From positions 1 through 9,723 of the forward strand of contig JAODMA010000364.1 of assembly GCA_025464545.1 (NCBI GenBank): a stretch of DNA of 9,723 nt, in the 5' to 3' direction. Positions 1 to 6,991 of the stretch are shown here, piece by piece. The notes beneath the pieces are model-generated. The model saw nothing but the letters and a program-made list of their open reading frames with translations. It ran no database searches and was not told the origin of the DNA. The position numbers and the translations under genes are program-made. Origin of the DNA: Arthrobacter sp. (lineage in GTDB: Bacteria; Actinomycetota; Actinomycetes; Actinomycetales; Micrococcaceae). The number at the start of each line of letters is the position of its first letter. The first letter of the stretch is position 1.

Positions 1-825
1 CGGCGAGAAGGAGGATGCGAGGCAGGCGACCAGGACGTCCGCCCGGTCGCCCGGCACGATCACCAGCGCGCCGTCGTCGAGCACATGCAGGAAGTTGGCG
101 ACGCTCATGGCGGCCACCTTGATGGAGTGCACGTCGCGTTCCAGGTCGGGCAGCCCGGCCACCTGGCCAAGGCCCAAGGCGGACGCCACCTCCCCCGTGG
201 TGGGGCGGGCGATGTCCTCGAGTTCCGGGAGGACGTAGACGGGCCGGCCGCTGCTGCCGGGCTTCACCGCCGCGGCGATAGCGTCGACGGACGCAGGTTC
301 GGCACGGTTGACCATGATGGCCAGCAGCGAGCACCTTTCGGCGAGGAGCTCCTTGCGGGCCACCTCGACGGCGTCAGCCGCCTCCGCCACACTCAAGCCC
401 TTGGCCCCGACGACCGCGACGACGGGCGCGGCCAGGTTGTTGGCCAGCCGGGCGTTGAGGTCGAACTCGACGGCGGCATCCTGGCCGGTCAGGTCGGTCC
501 CCTCAATAATCACGACGTCACAGTGCCGGGACATCTCGGCAAATATGTCCACGCAGCGGGAGTCGATTTCCTCGCGTTTTCCTTCCGCGAGCAGTCCGCG
601 GACCTCGGCGAAGGTCAGGGCGCCGCGGCAACGGTCGTCGTCGAGGTCGAACCGGGCCTTCATCAAGGCAACCATGGGATCCGATGCAACATCGTGGCCG
701 TTGACCACCGGCTTGAAAAAACCGATGCGGTCCGCATGCCGGTGCAGGGTGTCCGCCAGGCCCAGCGCGATCAACGACTTGCCCGAGCCCGGGGTGGTCG
801 CACTGACGTAGATTCCTTTAGCCAT
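1..825 (-). CDS. pta: Phosphate acetyltransferase, N-terminal part (runs off left edge)
   Basis: The minus strand reads open from an ATG at 825 to the window edge, 275 residues, so the 3' part is missing. Residues 1-20 carry a P-loop (TTPGSGKS, residues 10-17) of the dethiobiotin-synthetase-like domain found at the N-terminus of long Pta enzymes. Residues ~230-275 read like the DRTGG regulatory domain (AAMSVANFLHVLDDGALVIV, followed by PGDRADVLVA). The catalytic acetyl/butyryl-transferase domain would lie beyond the edge. The family interconverts acetyl-CoA and acetyl phosphate in the cytoplasm, usually with acetate kinase (ackA), which often follows pta; that gene cannot be seen here. AAAGGG lies 6 nt before the start as a plausible ribosome site. 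The gene is divergent from paaI across 185 bp. Family assignment is confident; full length and integrity cannot be judged. Confidence 0.9.
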   Translation of the reverse strand, partial: MAKGIYVSATTPGSGKSLIALGLADTLHRHADRIGFFKPVVNGHDVASDPMVALMKARFDLDDDRCRGALTFAEVRGLLAEGKREEIDSRCVDIFAEMSRHCDVVIIEGTDLTGQDAAVEFDLNARLANNLAAPVVAVVGAKGLSVAEAADAVEVARKELLAERCSLLAIMVNRAEPASVDAIAAAVKPGSSGRPVYVLPELEDIARPTTGEVASALGLGQVAGLPDLERDVHSIKVAAMSVANFLHVLDDGALVIVPGDRADVLVACLASSFSP

Positions 826-942
826 GGCCCGCCCTTTGCTGTGAGATGGTGCTGCTCCACTCTCACCCTACTTTCTCAGCCCGACAAGCCCGCGCCCGGT
901 CCGACGTGCGTGTCCGGGGTCCGCTTAACACCCTGTCTCCTC

Positions 943-948
943 TTGACA
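943..948 (+). promoter_or_regulatory. -35 box (TTGACA) of the paaI-paaK-paaR promoter
   Basis: A perfect TTGACA hexamer lies 62 bp before the paaI start in the pta/paaI divergent gap. No canonical -10 is obvious at 17-19 bp spacing; that position (about 966-973, ATTACCTA) falls at the left end of the dyad operator at 967-988. This arrangement fits a promoter that is blocked when the operator is occupied. The exact -10 and transcription start are inferred only. Confidence 0.5.
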
Positions 949-966
949 GTAGGCACCCCGATGGGA

Positions 967-988
967 TTACCTAATGAACATTCGGTAA
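967..988. promoter_or_regulatory. TetR-type (PaaR-like) operator before paaI
   Basis: A 22-bp near-perfect dyad: arms TTACC/GGTAA, one mismatched pair, inner arms AATG/CATT and a mismatched centre pair, giving 9 of 11 symmetric pairs. It lies 22 bp before the paaI start and covers the expected -10 region. The right part, TTCGGTAA, recurs exactly in the paaZ/thioesterase divergent gap, inside another 22-bp element bounded by TTAC and GTAA; the two share 15 of 22 positions. The TetR gene that ends this operon is the natural candidate to bind it, which would make it autoregulated. Confidence 0.65.
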
Positions 989-1010
989 ATAAAGCTGGAG
1001 GCAATGACGC

Positions 1011-1544
1011 ATGGCTGAACTGACGATTTCCGGGAACACCCACCCCATCCTGAAGGGCGACTATGCCTCGGAATGGATGGGGGTCGAGGTCGTGGCGCTG
1101 GACGACGGGCACGCCACCATCCGCATGACCCTCCGACAGGAAATGCTCAACGGCTTCGGCATGGCCCACGGCGGAATGATCTTCGCCTTCGGCGACACCG
1201 CCTTTGCGCTCGCGTGCAACCCCGTCAACCCGCTGCCGGGCGAAGACTCCAACATCACCGTTGCCGCCGGCGTGGACATCAACTTCCTGAAGCCTGCGTT
1301 CCGCGGCCAGGTGCTGACCGCCGTCGCAAACCGCCGGGCCAGCACCGGACGCAGCGGCCTGTACGACATCCAGATCTATGCCGCCGACGCCGCTGCCACG
1401 CCTCCCGGCACGGCGCCCGCCCGCAGGGCAAACACAGACACCACTCCCGCGGCCACGCTCCCGGGCCAGCTTCCGGCAGACATCCTCCCGGGCGAACTCA
1501 TCGCCGAGTTCCGCGGCCGCAGCCGCACCATCTCCAAGAAATAG
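1011..1544 (+). CDS. paaI: PaaI-type hotdog thioesterase
   Basis: 177 residues. The hotdog-fold core aligns by eye with E. coli PaaI: MLNG at residues 45-48, then HGG (53-55), GDTAFALACN (61-70) with Asp62 at the catalytic Asp position, and ITVAAGVDINFLKPAFRGQ (82-100). The family hydrolyses phenylacetyl-CoA and hydroxyphenylacetyl-CoA thioesters, acting in the cytosol as a relief valve that frees CoA when phenylacetate catabolism stalls. Residues ~127-161 (rich in Pro, Ala and Thr) have no counterpart in E. coli PaaI (~140 aa). They interrupt the last strand pair before the ending LIAEFRGRSRTISKK, which matches the usual C-terminus. GGAGG lies 9 nt before this ATG; an upstream ATG at 1003 runs straight into a stop. 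It is first gene of an operon with paaK 15 bp downstream. Confidence 0.88.
   Translation: MAELTISGNTHPILKGDYASEWMGVEVVALDDGHATIRMTLRQEMLNGFGMAHGGMIFAFGDTAFALACNPVNPLPGEDSNITVAAGVDINFLKPAFRGQVLTAVANRRASTGRSGLYDIQIYAADAAATPPGTAPARRANTDTTPAATLPGQLPADILPGELIAEFRGRSRTISKK
1389..1493 (+). other. Pro/Ala/Thr-rich insertion within paaI
   Basis: This segment encodes residues ~127-161 of the PaaI-type protein. It is low in complexity (runs such as TPPGTAPARRA and TTPAATLPGQLPA), stays in frame, and is flanked on both sides by recognisable PaaI sequence. It looks like an extended surface loop between the final two beta strands of the hotdog sheet. The boundaries are approximate because they rest on a remembered family pattern. 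Confidence 0.55.
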
Positions 1545-1559
1545 AAGCAGGGACCCCAG

Positions 1560-2888
1560 ATGACCCAAGAAGCAGTTGCCGCCACCAGTGATGCCGTCCT
1601 GGACCGCGAAGAAACGATTTCCCGCGACGAACTCGAGGCGCTGCAGCTCAGCCGCCTGCAGCACACCGTGGCCTACGCCTACGACCGCGTAGCGCTGTAC
1701 AAGCGCAAGTTCGACGAGGCCGGCGTCCACCCGACGGACCTGCGCGAGCTCTCCGACCTGGCCAAGTTCCCGTTCACCACTAAAGAGGACCTCCGCCTCG
1801 AATATCCCTTCGGCATGTTCGCCGTGCCGCAGCGCGACGTGGCCCGGATCCACGCCAGCTCCGGCACCACGGGCCGTGCCACCGTGGTCGGGTACACCAA
1901 GAAGGACCTCGCCGACTGGGCCAAGCTGGTGGCGCGCTCGTTCCGCGCCTCCGGGGTCCGTCCGGGCATGAAGGTCCACAACGCCTACGGCTACGGCCTG
2001 TTCACAGGCGGCATGGGGGCCCACGCCGGCGCCGAAGCCCTGGGCTGCACGGTCATCCCCATCTCCGGCGGACAGACCGAACGCCAGTTCACGCTCATCC
2101 AGGATTTCGAGCCCGACGTCATCCTGGCTACGCCCACGTACCTGCTGACCATCGCAGATGCCATGGTCAAACAGGGAATCGACCCGGCCGCCACTTCGCT
2201 GAAGTACGCAGTTCTCGGCGCCGAACCGTGGACCGAGGAAATGCGCCACGAGCTGGAAGTGATGATGAACATCAAGGCCTGCGACATCTACGGGCTCTCC
2301 GAAGTCATGGGCCCCGGAGTGGCCGGCGAAGCGGTGGAAACCCAGGACGGCAGCCACATCTGGGAGGACCACTTCCGCCCCGAGATCATCGACGCCTTTG
2401 ACCCGTCTGTGGTCCTCGGCGACGGCGAACACGGCGAGCTGGTCTTCACCTCGCTCACCAAGGAAGCGCTGCCGATCATCCGGTACCGCACCAAAGACCT
2501 CACCCGGCTGCTGCCCGGCACGGCCCGCCCTGCGCACCGCCGGATGGGCAGGATCACCGGCCGCAGCGACGACATGATCATCCTGCGCGGCGTCAACCTG
2601 TTCCCTTCGCAGATCGAGGAGATTGCCCTGCGGATCCCCGAACTGAGCCCGCACTTCCAGCTCGAGCTCACCCGCCCCGAGGGCCAGCGCATGGACGAGC
2701 TCACTGTGAAGATCGAGCGCCGCGAGTCCGTGACCCTGGGGGGAAGCGCGGCGGCGGCGAAAGTGCTGCAGCAGCAGATCAAGATCCAGGTGGGTTCCAC
2801 CTGCCGCGTGGACGTCGTGGATCCGGGATCCCTGGAACGGTCCAACGGCAAGCTGCGCCGGATCCACGACCTGCGGCCCAAGGCCTGA
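1560..2888 (+). CDS. paaK: Phenylacetate-CoA ligase
   Basis: 442 residues, the usual PaaK length. The enzyme adenylates phenylacetate with ATP and transfers it to CoA, the first committed step of aerobic phenylacetate degradation in the cytosol. Visible ANL-superfamily motifs: the phosphate-binding loop HASSGTTGRATVVGYT (98-113), NAYGYGLFTGG (141-151) in the substrate region, DIYGLSEVMGPGVAGE (242-257), YRTKD (309-313), and the hinge region GRITGRSDDMIILRGVNLFP (330-349). The small C-terminal domain ends SNGKLRRIHDLR with Lys431 in the position of the conserved adenylation lysine. The gene starts 15 bp after paaI and ends 24 bp before the TetR gene, so all three are probably co-transcribed. 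The ribosome site (CAGGGA) is modest, suggesting some dependence on translation of paaI. No damage is apparent. Confidence 0.95.
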   Translation: MTQEAVAATSDAVLDREETISRDELEALQLSRLQHTVAYAYDRVALYKRKFDEAGVHPTDLRELSDLAKFPFTTKEDLRLEYPFGMFAVPQRDVARIHASSGTTGRATVVGYTKKDLADWAKLVARSFRASGVRPGMKVHNAYGYGLFTGGMGAHAGAEALGCTVIPISGGQTERQFTLIQDFEPDVILATPTYLLTIADAMVKQGIDPAATSLKYAVLGAEPWTEEMRHELEVMMNIKACDIYGLSEVMGPGVAGEAVETQDGSHIWEDHFRPEIIDAFDPSVVLGDGEHGELVFTSLTKEALPIIRYRTKDLTRLLPGTARPAHRRMGRITGRSDDMIILRGVNLFPSQIEEIALRIPELSPHFQLELTRPEGQRMDELTVKIERRESVTLGGSAAAAKVLQQQIKIQVGSTCRVDVVDPGSLERSNGKLRRIHDLRPKA

Positions 2889-2912
2889 ACCGATCGTGAG
2901 AAACTAGCCACT

Positions 2913-3518
2913 ATGCCCAGCACAGCAATCACCACGAAGCGCGGCCGCCCCGGTTATGACCAGCAGTCGGTGCTGGCGATCGCCGTCGAGGTCTTCAACC
3001 GCCACGGTTATGACGCCACGTCAATGGGCATCCTTGCCGAGAACCTGGGCATCTCGAAATCCGCGATCTACCACCACGTACCGTCCAAGGGTGACCTGCT
3101 GAAGCTGGCCCTGGACCATGCCCTGGGCGGGCTCGAAGCAATCCTGGACCAGCCTGGCGCCACCTCCGGTTCGGCCGATTCCCGGCTGGAGTTCGTGGTC
3201 CGCCAGACCATCTCCGTACTGGCGGAACGGCTGCCCTTCGTGACCCTGCTGCTGCGCCTGCGCGGGAACACAGAGATCGAGCGGGACGCGCTGGAACGGC
3301 GCCGCACCTTCGACCACAAGGTTGCCGCCCTGATTTCCGAGGCCCGGGACGAGGGCACGCTCCGCCAGGACATCGACCCCCGCACCGTCACGCGCCTGCT
3401 CTTCGGCACGATCAACTCGATCGTCGAGTGGTACAAGCCCGGGGGCTCGCTGTCCCCGGAAAAGCTGGCCGACGACGTCATCACCATGGCCTTCCACGGC
3501 CTCCACGTCCCCCGCTAG
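2913..3518 (+). CDS. paaR: TetR/AcrR-family regulator, probable PaaR repressor
   Basis: 201 residues. The N-terminal TetR domain is clear: VLAIAVEVFNRHGYDATSMG (20-39), then the helix-turn-helix ILAENLGISKSAIYHHVPSK (40-59) and GDLLKLAL. The C-terminal ligand and dimerisation half (from ~75) is all-helical by appearance, with RLLFGTINSIVEWYKPGG near the end, common in this family. The gene lies 24 bp behind paaK and is the last of the operon. In actinobacteria, TetR-type PaaR proteins repress paa genes and are released by phenylacetyl-CoA. Here the two matching dyads at 967-988 and 6992-7015 are the likely targets, giving negative autoregulation plus control of paaZ. The start has only a weak ribosome site (GAGAA). 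The symbol is inferred from context; the TetR call is firm. Confidence 0.85.
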   Translation: MPSTAITTKRGRPGYDQQSVLAIAVEVFNRHGYDATSMGILAENLGISKSAIYHHVPSKGDLLKLALDHALGGLEAILDQPGATSGSADSRLEFVVRQTISVLAERLPFVTLLLRLRGNTEIERDALERRRTFDHKVAALISEARDEGTLRQDIDPRTVTRLLFGTINSIVEWYKPGGSLSPEKLADDVITMAFHGLHVPR

Positions 3519-3618
3519 GCGTTCCCGCCGCTCCTGCGGAGTCCCACTGCCAAAAGGATCCGTGCGGCCCCAAGCGGACGGTCTGCCCGTACAAGGGTCA
3601 GGCCAGCTATTGGAGTTA

Positions 3619-3698
3619 TCCGGATTCCGGGCAGGGCCCACGGAAAAAGCGCCCCGGCTCGAGCCGGGGCGCTTTGTCCTGAACGTCCGGAATCCGGA
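3619..3698. repeat. Outer inverted repeat enclosing the paaR/VOC terminator
   Basis: TCCGGATTCCGG (3619-3630) is the exact reverse complement of CCGGAATCCGGA (3687-3698), a 12-bp arm pair placed symmetrically around the inner palindrome at 3646-3675. The right arm ends one base before the VOC stop codon. Together they form a nested dyad in the convergent gap. The two arms may be one extended structure or remnants of a palindromic repeat. Confidence 0.6.
3646..3675. terminator. Bidirectional rho-independent terminator
   Basis: A perfect 30-bp palindrome, AAAGCGCCCCGGCTC followed directly by its reverse complement, sits between the convergent paaR (ends 3518) and VOC (ends 3700) genes. A run of A precedes the GC-rich stem on the left and TTT ends it on the right, so each strand yields a GC stem followed by U residues. 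It should end the paaI-paaK-paaR transcript and the VOC transcript. Confidence 0.88.
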
Positions 3699-3699
3699 G

Positions 3700-4107
3700 T
3701 CAGAGCTGGTAGTCGGCCTGCGTGGTGATGTTCTCGTGCACGCACAGGATGTTGTGTTCCGAATCCATGAACCAGGCGCACTTCTCCGAATCCGTTGTAC
3801 AAATGTGGTTCTCGGTCTTGAGATCCGGGAGGTCGTAGTCCTGGAACCGGATTCCCTTGGATTCCATCTCCTGGACCGTCTTCTCGATCCCGCTGACCTC
3901 GAAGCTCAGGGTCGTATGCTCGGAATGCTTTCCGTCCCTGACCGGCATGAGCTGCAGCATGGGGCCGCCTTCGCTGCCGAATAGTTCACTTCCATCGTCC
4001 GTCACTCCACGGTGCGGGAGTCCCAGCGTCTCGGCGTAGAAACGCCGGGCGCGTTCTGCATCATCGACTGGCAGGACTGTTGTGGCTTTGTTGAGTACTA
4101 GGGTCAT
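3700..4107 (-). CDS. VOC-superfamily (glyoxalase/bleomycin-resistance fold) protein
   Basis: 135 residues, the size of a single two-module vicinal oxygen chelate domain. Family features: LPVDDAERARRFYAETLGL (12-30), GPMLQLMPV (48-56), HTTLSFEVSGIEKTVQEMES (64-83), GIRFQDYDLPD (85-95), and WFMDSEHNILCVHE (112-125). His64 and Glu125 are in usual metal-ligand positions, but the first strand has KATTVL where many members have a His or Glu, so the metal site may be incomplete or different. Substrate is unknown; known relatives include dioxygenases, glyoxalases, fosfomycin-type resistance proteins and many uncharacterised enzymes. This ATG was chosen because AGGAGG lies 7 nt upstream; the in-frame ATG at 4164 has no such site. 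Three Cys lie in residues 103-122. No link to phenylacetate genes is evident. Confidence 0.85.
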   Translation of the reverse strand: MTLVLNKATTVLPVDDAERARRFYAETLGLPHRGVTDDGSELFGSEGGPMLQLMPVRDGKHSEHTTLSFEVSGIEKTVQEMESKGIRFQDYDLPDLKTENHICTTDSEKCAWFMDSEHNILCVHENITTQADYQL

Positions 4108-4129
4108 TTCGCCACCTCCTACGAGCAAA

Positions 4130-4135
4130 ATTTTA
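4130..4135 (-). promoter_or_regulatory. Candidate -10 box (TAAAAT) of the VOC gene
   Basis: On the minus strand TAAAAT lies 22 bp before the VOC start, in an unusually A/T-rich spot within the 97-bp gap to the upstream same-strand gene. No good -35 is visible at 16-18 bp, so this is only a candidate. It suggests the VOC gene may not depend solely on read-through from the membrane-protein gene. Confidence 0.3.
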
Positions 4136-4207
4136 CGCCGGAGCGGGGCGGAAAGAGCCTGCAAATTGCCCCCTGAACAGGCGACGCTTCGCTGGATGCC
4201 CCCTTCC

Positions 4208-4600
4208 TCAGCGGGCGGCGTGGGAGCGGGGAACCGGTCGATAATAGTCAGTCAGGAATCCGGCGAGGAGACCGCCCAGGACCAGCACCAGCGCCGGCCA
4301 AAGTCTTACAGGGCCAACGAAGTCGCGGATATCGGCCCCCAGGAACGGCAGAAGAAGCATCGCGACGGCTCCATAGATGATTGCCAGCACCACTCCGGTC
4401 TTGATGACGGTTGCCCCCCGTGATCGCATCTTCTTCTTGGGAAACTGCTTCGCGTAATCCTGCGCGGCACCGAAGTCATCATCAGCAGGAGTCCCGGCGG
4501 CGCTCTCGTGAGCGCGGACTTCGTCCAGGGTGTCGGCGATCTCATCTTCCGAGAACCCGCGGATGCGCAGGTTGAAAGTCAGGTCTCGTGCGTAGCTCAT
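4208..4600 (-). CDS. Small two-helix membrane protein, HAAS/DUF1700-like
   Basis: 130 residues. The soluble N-terminal ~55 residues (LTFNLRIRGFSEDEIADTLD, then an acidic stretch and FGAAQDYAKQFPKK) resemble the short helical HAAS/DUF1700-type domain of actinobacterial membrane proteins usually encoded just after a PadR-family repressor. Two hydrophobic helices follow, ~62-87 and ~99-117, separated by a short loop, with a basic tail (RPVPRSHAAR). AGGA lies 7-8 nt before the ATG. In the usual arrangement a padR gene overlaps or abuts the start; here only ~240 bp separate it from paaZ and no intact padR is present. Function is unknown; a membrane-signalling or stress-sensing partner role is known for such pairs only in outline. 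Family recognition is by eye. Confidence 0.7.
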   Translation of the reverse strand: MSYARDLTFNLRIRGFSEDEIADTLDEVRAHESAAGTPADDDFGAAQDYAKQFPKKKMRSRGATVIKTGVVLAIIYGAVAMLLLPFLGADIRDFVGPVRLWPALVLVLGGLLAGFLTDYYRPVPRSHAAR

Positions 4601-4762
4601 GGTTGTTCCTGTCGGGTGGCTCGGATCTCGGCGGGGGTTTCGTTCATGCGCTGCCAGGCTGCCGCCGAGCGCTGCAGCTCGCCGATAGTGTCACGACTTG
4701 GTTTGCGGGACAACCCACATTTTCCGGGGAAATCCCACCCCCGCTCCTCTGTTAAACACGAC

Positions 4763-4807
4763 ACGGTCGTTGCAACTCCCATAAATTCTGGGGGTTGCAA
4801 CGACCGT
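4763..4807. terminator. Long stem-loop after paaZ, probable terminator
   Basis: ACGGTCGTTGCAAC (4763-4776) is perfectly inverted as GTTGCAACGACCGT (4794-4807). Three inner C-G pairs and one G-T wobble extend the stem to 18 bp around a 9-nt A/T-rich loop. It begins 34 bp past the paaZ stop and would fold in the paaZ transcript. No clear U run follows on the minus strand (GTGTCGTGTTTAAC), so it is not a textbook terminator, though U-poor stems are common in high-GC actinobacteria. A competing small hairpin, ACGAC-ACG-GTCGT, overlaps the left arm. Confidence 0.6.
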
Positions 4808-4840
4808 TGGAGCCTCAGTGACGTGGAACGTCGGGAGGGG

Positions 4841-6943
4841 CTACTTCTCGACGAGGGTCAGGACGTCGTAGGTCGCCACGATTTCGTCGTTCTGGTTGGT
4901 CAGGACGGCGTCCCAGGCCACCTCGCCGTACTCGTCGGTCTCGCGCGGGGTGATCTTCTTGGCCGTCAAGGTCACACGGATGGAGTCGCCCGCGGCCACC
5001 GGGGTGATGAAGCGCAGGTTCTCCAGGCCGTAGTTGGCCAGGACGGGGCCCGGGGCGGGCTCCACGAACAGGCCGGCGGCCCAGCTGAGCAGGAGGTAGC
5101 CGTGCGCCACGATGCCGGGGAAGAAGGGGTTGGCCGCCGCGGCTTCCTGGTTGGTGTGGGCGTAGAAGGTGTCGCCGGTGGAGTTCGCGAACTTCGTGAT
5201 TTCCTCCAGCGAGACCTCACGAAGCTCCGAGCGGATGGCGTCGCCAATGTGCAGCGTGGCCAGGGATTTCCGGAACGGGTGCTGGCCCTCGGTCTCGAGC
5301 GTGAAGTTGCGGTCCGCGCCGGTGTGCCAAACGCCGGTGACGGCGGTAAGCATGTTGGGCGAGCCCTGGATGGCGGTGCGCTGCATGTGGTGCATCACCG
5401 AGCGGATGCCTCCGAGTTCTTCGCCGCCACCGGCGCGGCCGGGGCCGCCGTGGACCAGGTGCGGGACCGGGGAGCCGTGCCCGGTGGAGCTGCGGGCGTC
5501 CTCGCGGTTGAGCATGAGCACGCGGCCGTGGTGGGCTGCAATTCCGGTGACCAGTTCGCGGGCAACCTCGGGATCGTTCGTGCAGACCGAGGCGACCAGC
5601 GAGCCGCCGCCGCGGGCGGCGAGGCGGACGGCGTCGGCCAGGTCCGTGTAGCCGATCACCGAGGACACCGGGCCGAAGGCCTCGAGCGAATGGACCTCCT
5701 CGGCCTCCGGGTTGGCCCAGCTCAGCAGGACCGGGGACATGAAGGCACCGCCGTCGACGACCCCGACGCTGCCGTCCGCGCTGGTGACCTTCGGCGCATC
5801 TAGCGTGCCGTAGGCAAGCTCCCCGCCGGCGTCGAGCATGGACTGGACGGCGGCGCGCACGTCGGCGAGCTGCTCGAGGGAGGCGAGGGCGCCCATGGTG
5901 ACGCCCTCGGCGCGGGGGTCACCGAGCACGACGCGTTCACGGATGCGGTCCCCCACCGCGGCGGTGACGTCGGCTACGAGTTCCTGCGGCACGATCGCCC
6001 GGCGGATCGAGGTGCATTTCTGTCCGGCCTTGGCGGTCATCTCGGTGACGAGGGACTTGATGAAGGCGTCGAATTCCGGCGTGCCCTTGACAGCATCCGG
6101 GCCCAGAATCGCGGCGTTGAGCGAGTCGGTCTCGGACGTGAAGCGGACCCCGCCCTTGACCACGTTCGGGTGAGACTTGAGCGTGTTGGCGGTCGAGGCC
6201 GAACCCGTGAAGGCCACAAGGTCGCGGTAATCCAAGTGGTCCAGCAAGGTGCGGACGGAGCCGGAAATCAGCTGCAGCGAGCCCGTGGGCAGGATGCCGG
6301 ATTCGTCGATCGCCTTGACCACGGCGGCAGCCACGTAGCCCGTGGGGGTGGCCGGCTTGACGATGGTGGGCACACCGGCGAGGAAGGCCGGGGCGAGCTT
6401 CTCCAGCATGCCCCACACGGGGAAGTTGAAGGCATTGATCTGCACGGCGACGCCGGGGATGCGGGTATAGATGTGTTCACCGGCGAACGAGCCGTCCCGG
6501 GACAGTACCTCCATGGGGCCATCCACCACCACCTGGGCGTTGGGCAGTTCGCGCCGGCCCTTGGAGCCGAAGGTGAATAAGACGCCGATTCCGCCGTCGA
6601 TGTCGATCATGGAGTCGATCTTGGTGGCGCCGGTCTGCGCCGAGAGCGCGTAGAACTCCTCGCGGCGGCCGTTGAGGTACTGCGCCAGCTCCTTGAGCTT
6701 GAGCGCGCGCTGGTGGAAGGTCAGCGTGCCAAGTTCCGCCTGGCCGGTGGTGCGGCCGTAGTCCACGACGGCGGCGAGGTCGAGCCCCTCGGTGCTCACC
6801 TTGGCCAGGAGCTCGCCGGTGCTGGCGTCCAGGACCGGCGCTGCGCCGGCGGCGGAAGCGGCCTCGGGAGTCCACCAGGAACCCCGGATGAAGCTGGGAA
6901 CGATCTCGACAGTGTCTACTGTGGGTGCGGCTGTGGTGGTCAT
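4841..6943 (-). CDS. paaZ: Bifunctional oxepin-CoA hydrolase / 3-oxo-5,6-dehydrosuberyl-CoA semialdehyde dehydrogenase
   Basis: 700 residues, as for E. coli PaaZ (~680). The N-terminal aldehyde dehydrogenase domain (~10-530) shows INAFNFPVWGMLEKLAPAFL (169-188), IVKPATPT (194-201), FTGSAS (245-250), the general-base Glu271 in SETDSLN and the nucleophile Cys310 in AGQKCTSIRRAIVP. The C-terminal MaoC-like hotdog hydratase domain (~560-700) carries TGDTFYAHTN with Asp591 and His596, matching the catalytic pair spacing of E. coli PaaZ, then GIVAHGYLLLSWAAGLFV. The hydratase opens the oxepin-CoA ring and the dehydrogenase oxidises the reactive aldehyde with NADP+. The reading frame stays open further upstream, but into the opposite-strand thioesterase; MTTTAAPTVD is chosen because GGAAGGA lies 10 nt upstream. 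It is divergent from the second thioesterase, with a shared operator between them. It is separated from paaK by two unrelated genes. Confidence 0.94.
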   Translation of the reverse strand: MTTTAAPTVDTVEIVPSFIRGSWWTPEAASAAGAAPVLDASTGELLAKVSTEGLDLAAVVDYGRTTGQAELGTLTFHQRALKLKELAQYLNGRREEFYALSAQTGATKIDSMIDIDGGIGVLFTFGSKGRRELPNAQVVVDGPMEVLSRDGSFAGEHIYTRIPGVAVQINAFNFPVWGMLEKLAPAFLAGVPTIVKPATPTGYVAAAVVKAIDESGILPTGSLQLISGSVRTLLDHLDYRDLVAFTGSASTANTLKSHPNVVKGGVRFTSETDSLNAAILGPDAVKGTPEFDAFIKSLVTEMTAKAGQKCTSIRRAIVPQELVADVTAAVGDRIRERVVLGDPRAEGVTMGALASLEQLADVRAAVQSMLDAGGELAYGTLDAPKVTSADGSVGVVDGGAFMSPVLLSWANPEAEEVHSLEAFGPVSSVIGYTDLADAVRLAARGGGSLVASVCTNDPEVARELVTGIAAHHGRVLMLNREDARSSTGHGSPVPHLVHGGPGRAGGGEELGGIRSVMHHMQRTAIQGSPNMLTAVTGVWHTGADRNFTLETEGQHPFRKSLATLHIGDAIRSELREVSLEEITKFANSTGDTFYAHTNQEAAAANPFFPGIVAHGYLLLSWAAGLFVEPAPGPVLANYGLENLRFITPVAAGDSIRVTLTAKKITPRETDEYGEVAWDAVLTNQNDEIVATYDVLTLVEK

Positions 6944-6991
6944 CGTTGACGGGTCCTTCCAACGGGGGAGCAAGATCAACACGGCCGGAAC

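Noticed and set aside
85..1023. Plus-strand open frame across the pta gene
   Set aside because: Opposite-strand shadow of pta; the minus strand gives a clear P-loop and DRTGG-type domain while this frame shows nothing recognisable.
876..2867. 663-residue open frame on the minus strand opposite paaI and paaK
   Set aside because: It lies exactly antisense to two clear genes and has Gly/Ala/Val/Asp-rich, His-containing composition typical of a GC-rich reverse frame. No recognisable domain and no sensible ribosome site.
2889..2896. ACCGATCG before paaR as a third PaaR half-site
   Set aside because: Only one half fits; the expected partner CGGT is absent (TGAGAA follows), and an 8-bp match is too weak in GC-rich DNA.
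4508..5803. 431-residue open frame on the plus strand opposite paaZ
   Set aside because: Antisense shadow of the paaZ reading frame caused by third-position GC bias; no domain is visible and it starts inside the HAAS/DUF1700-like gene.
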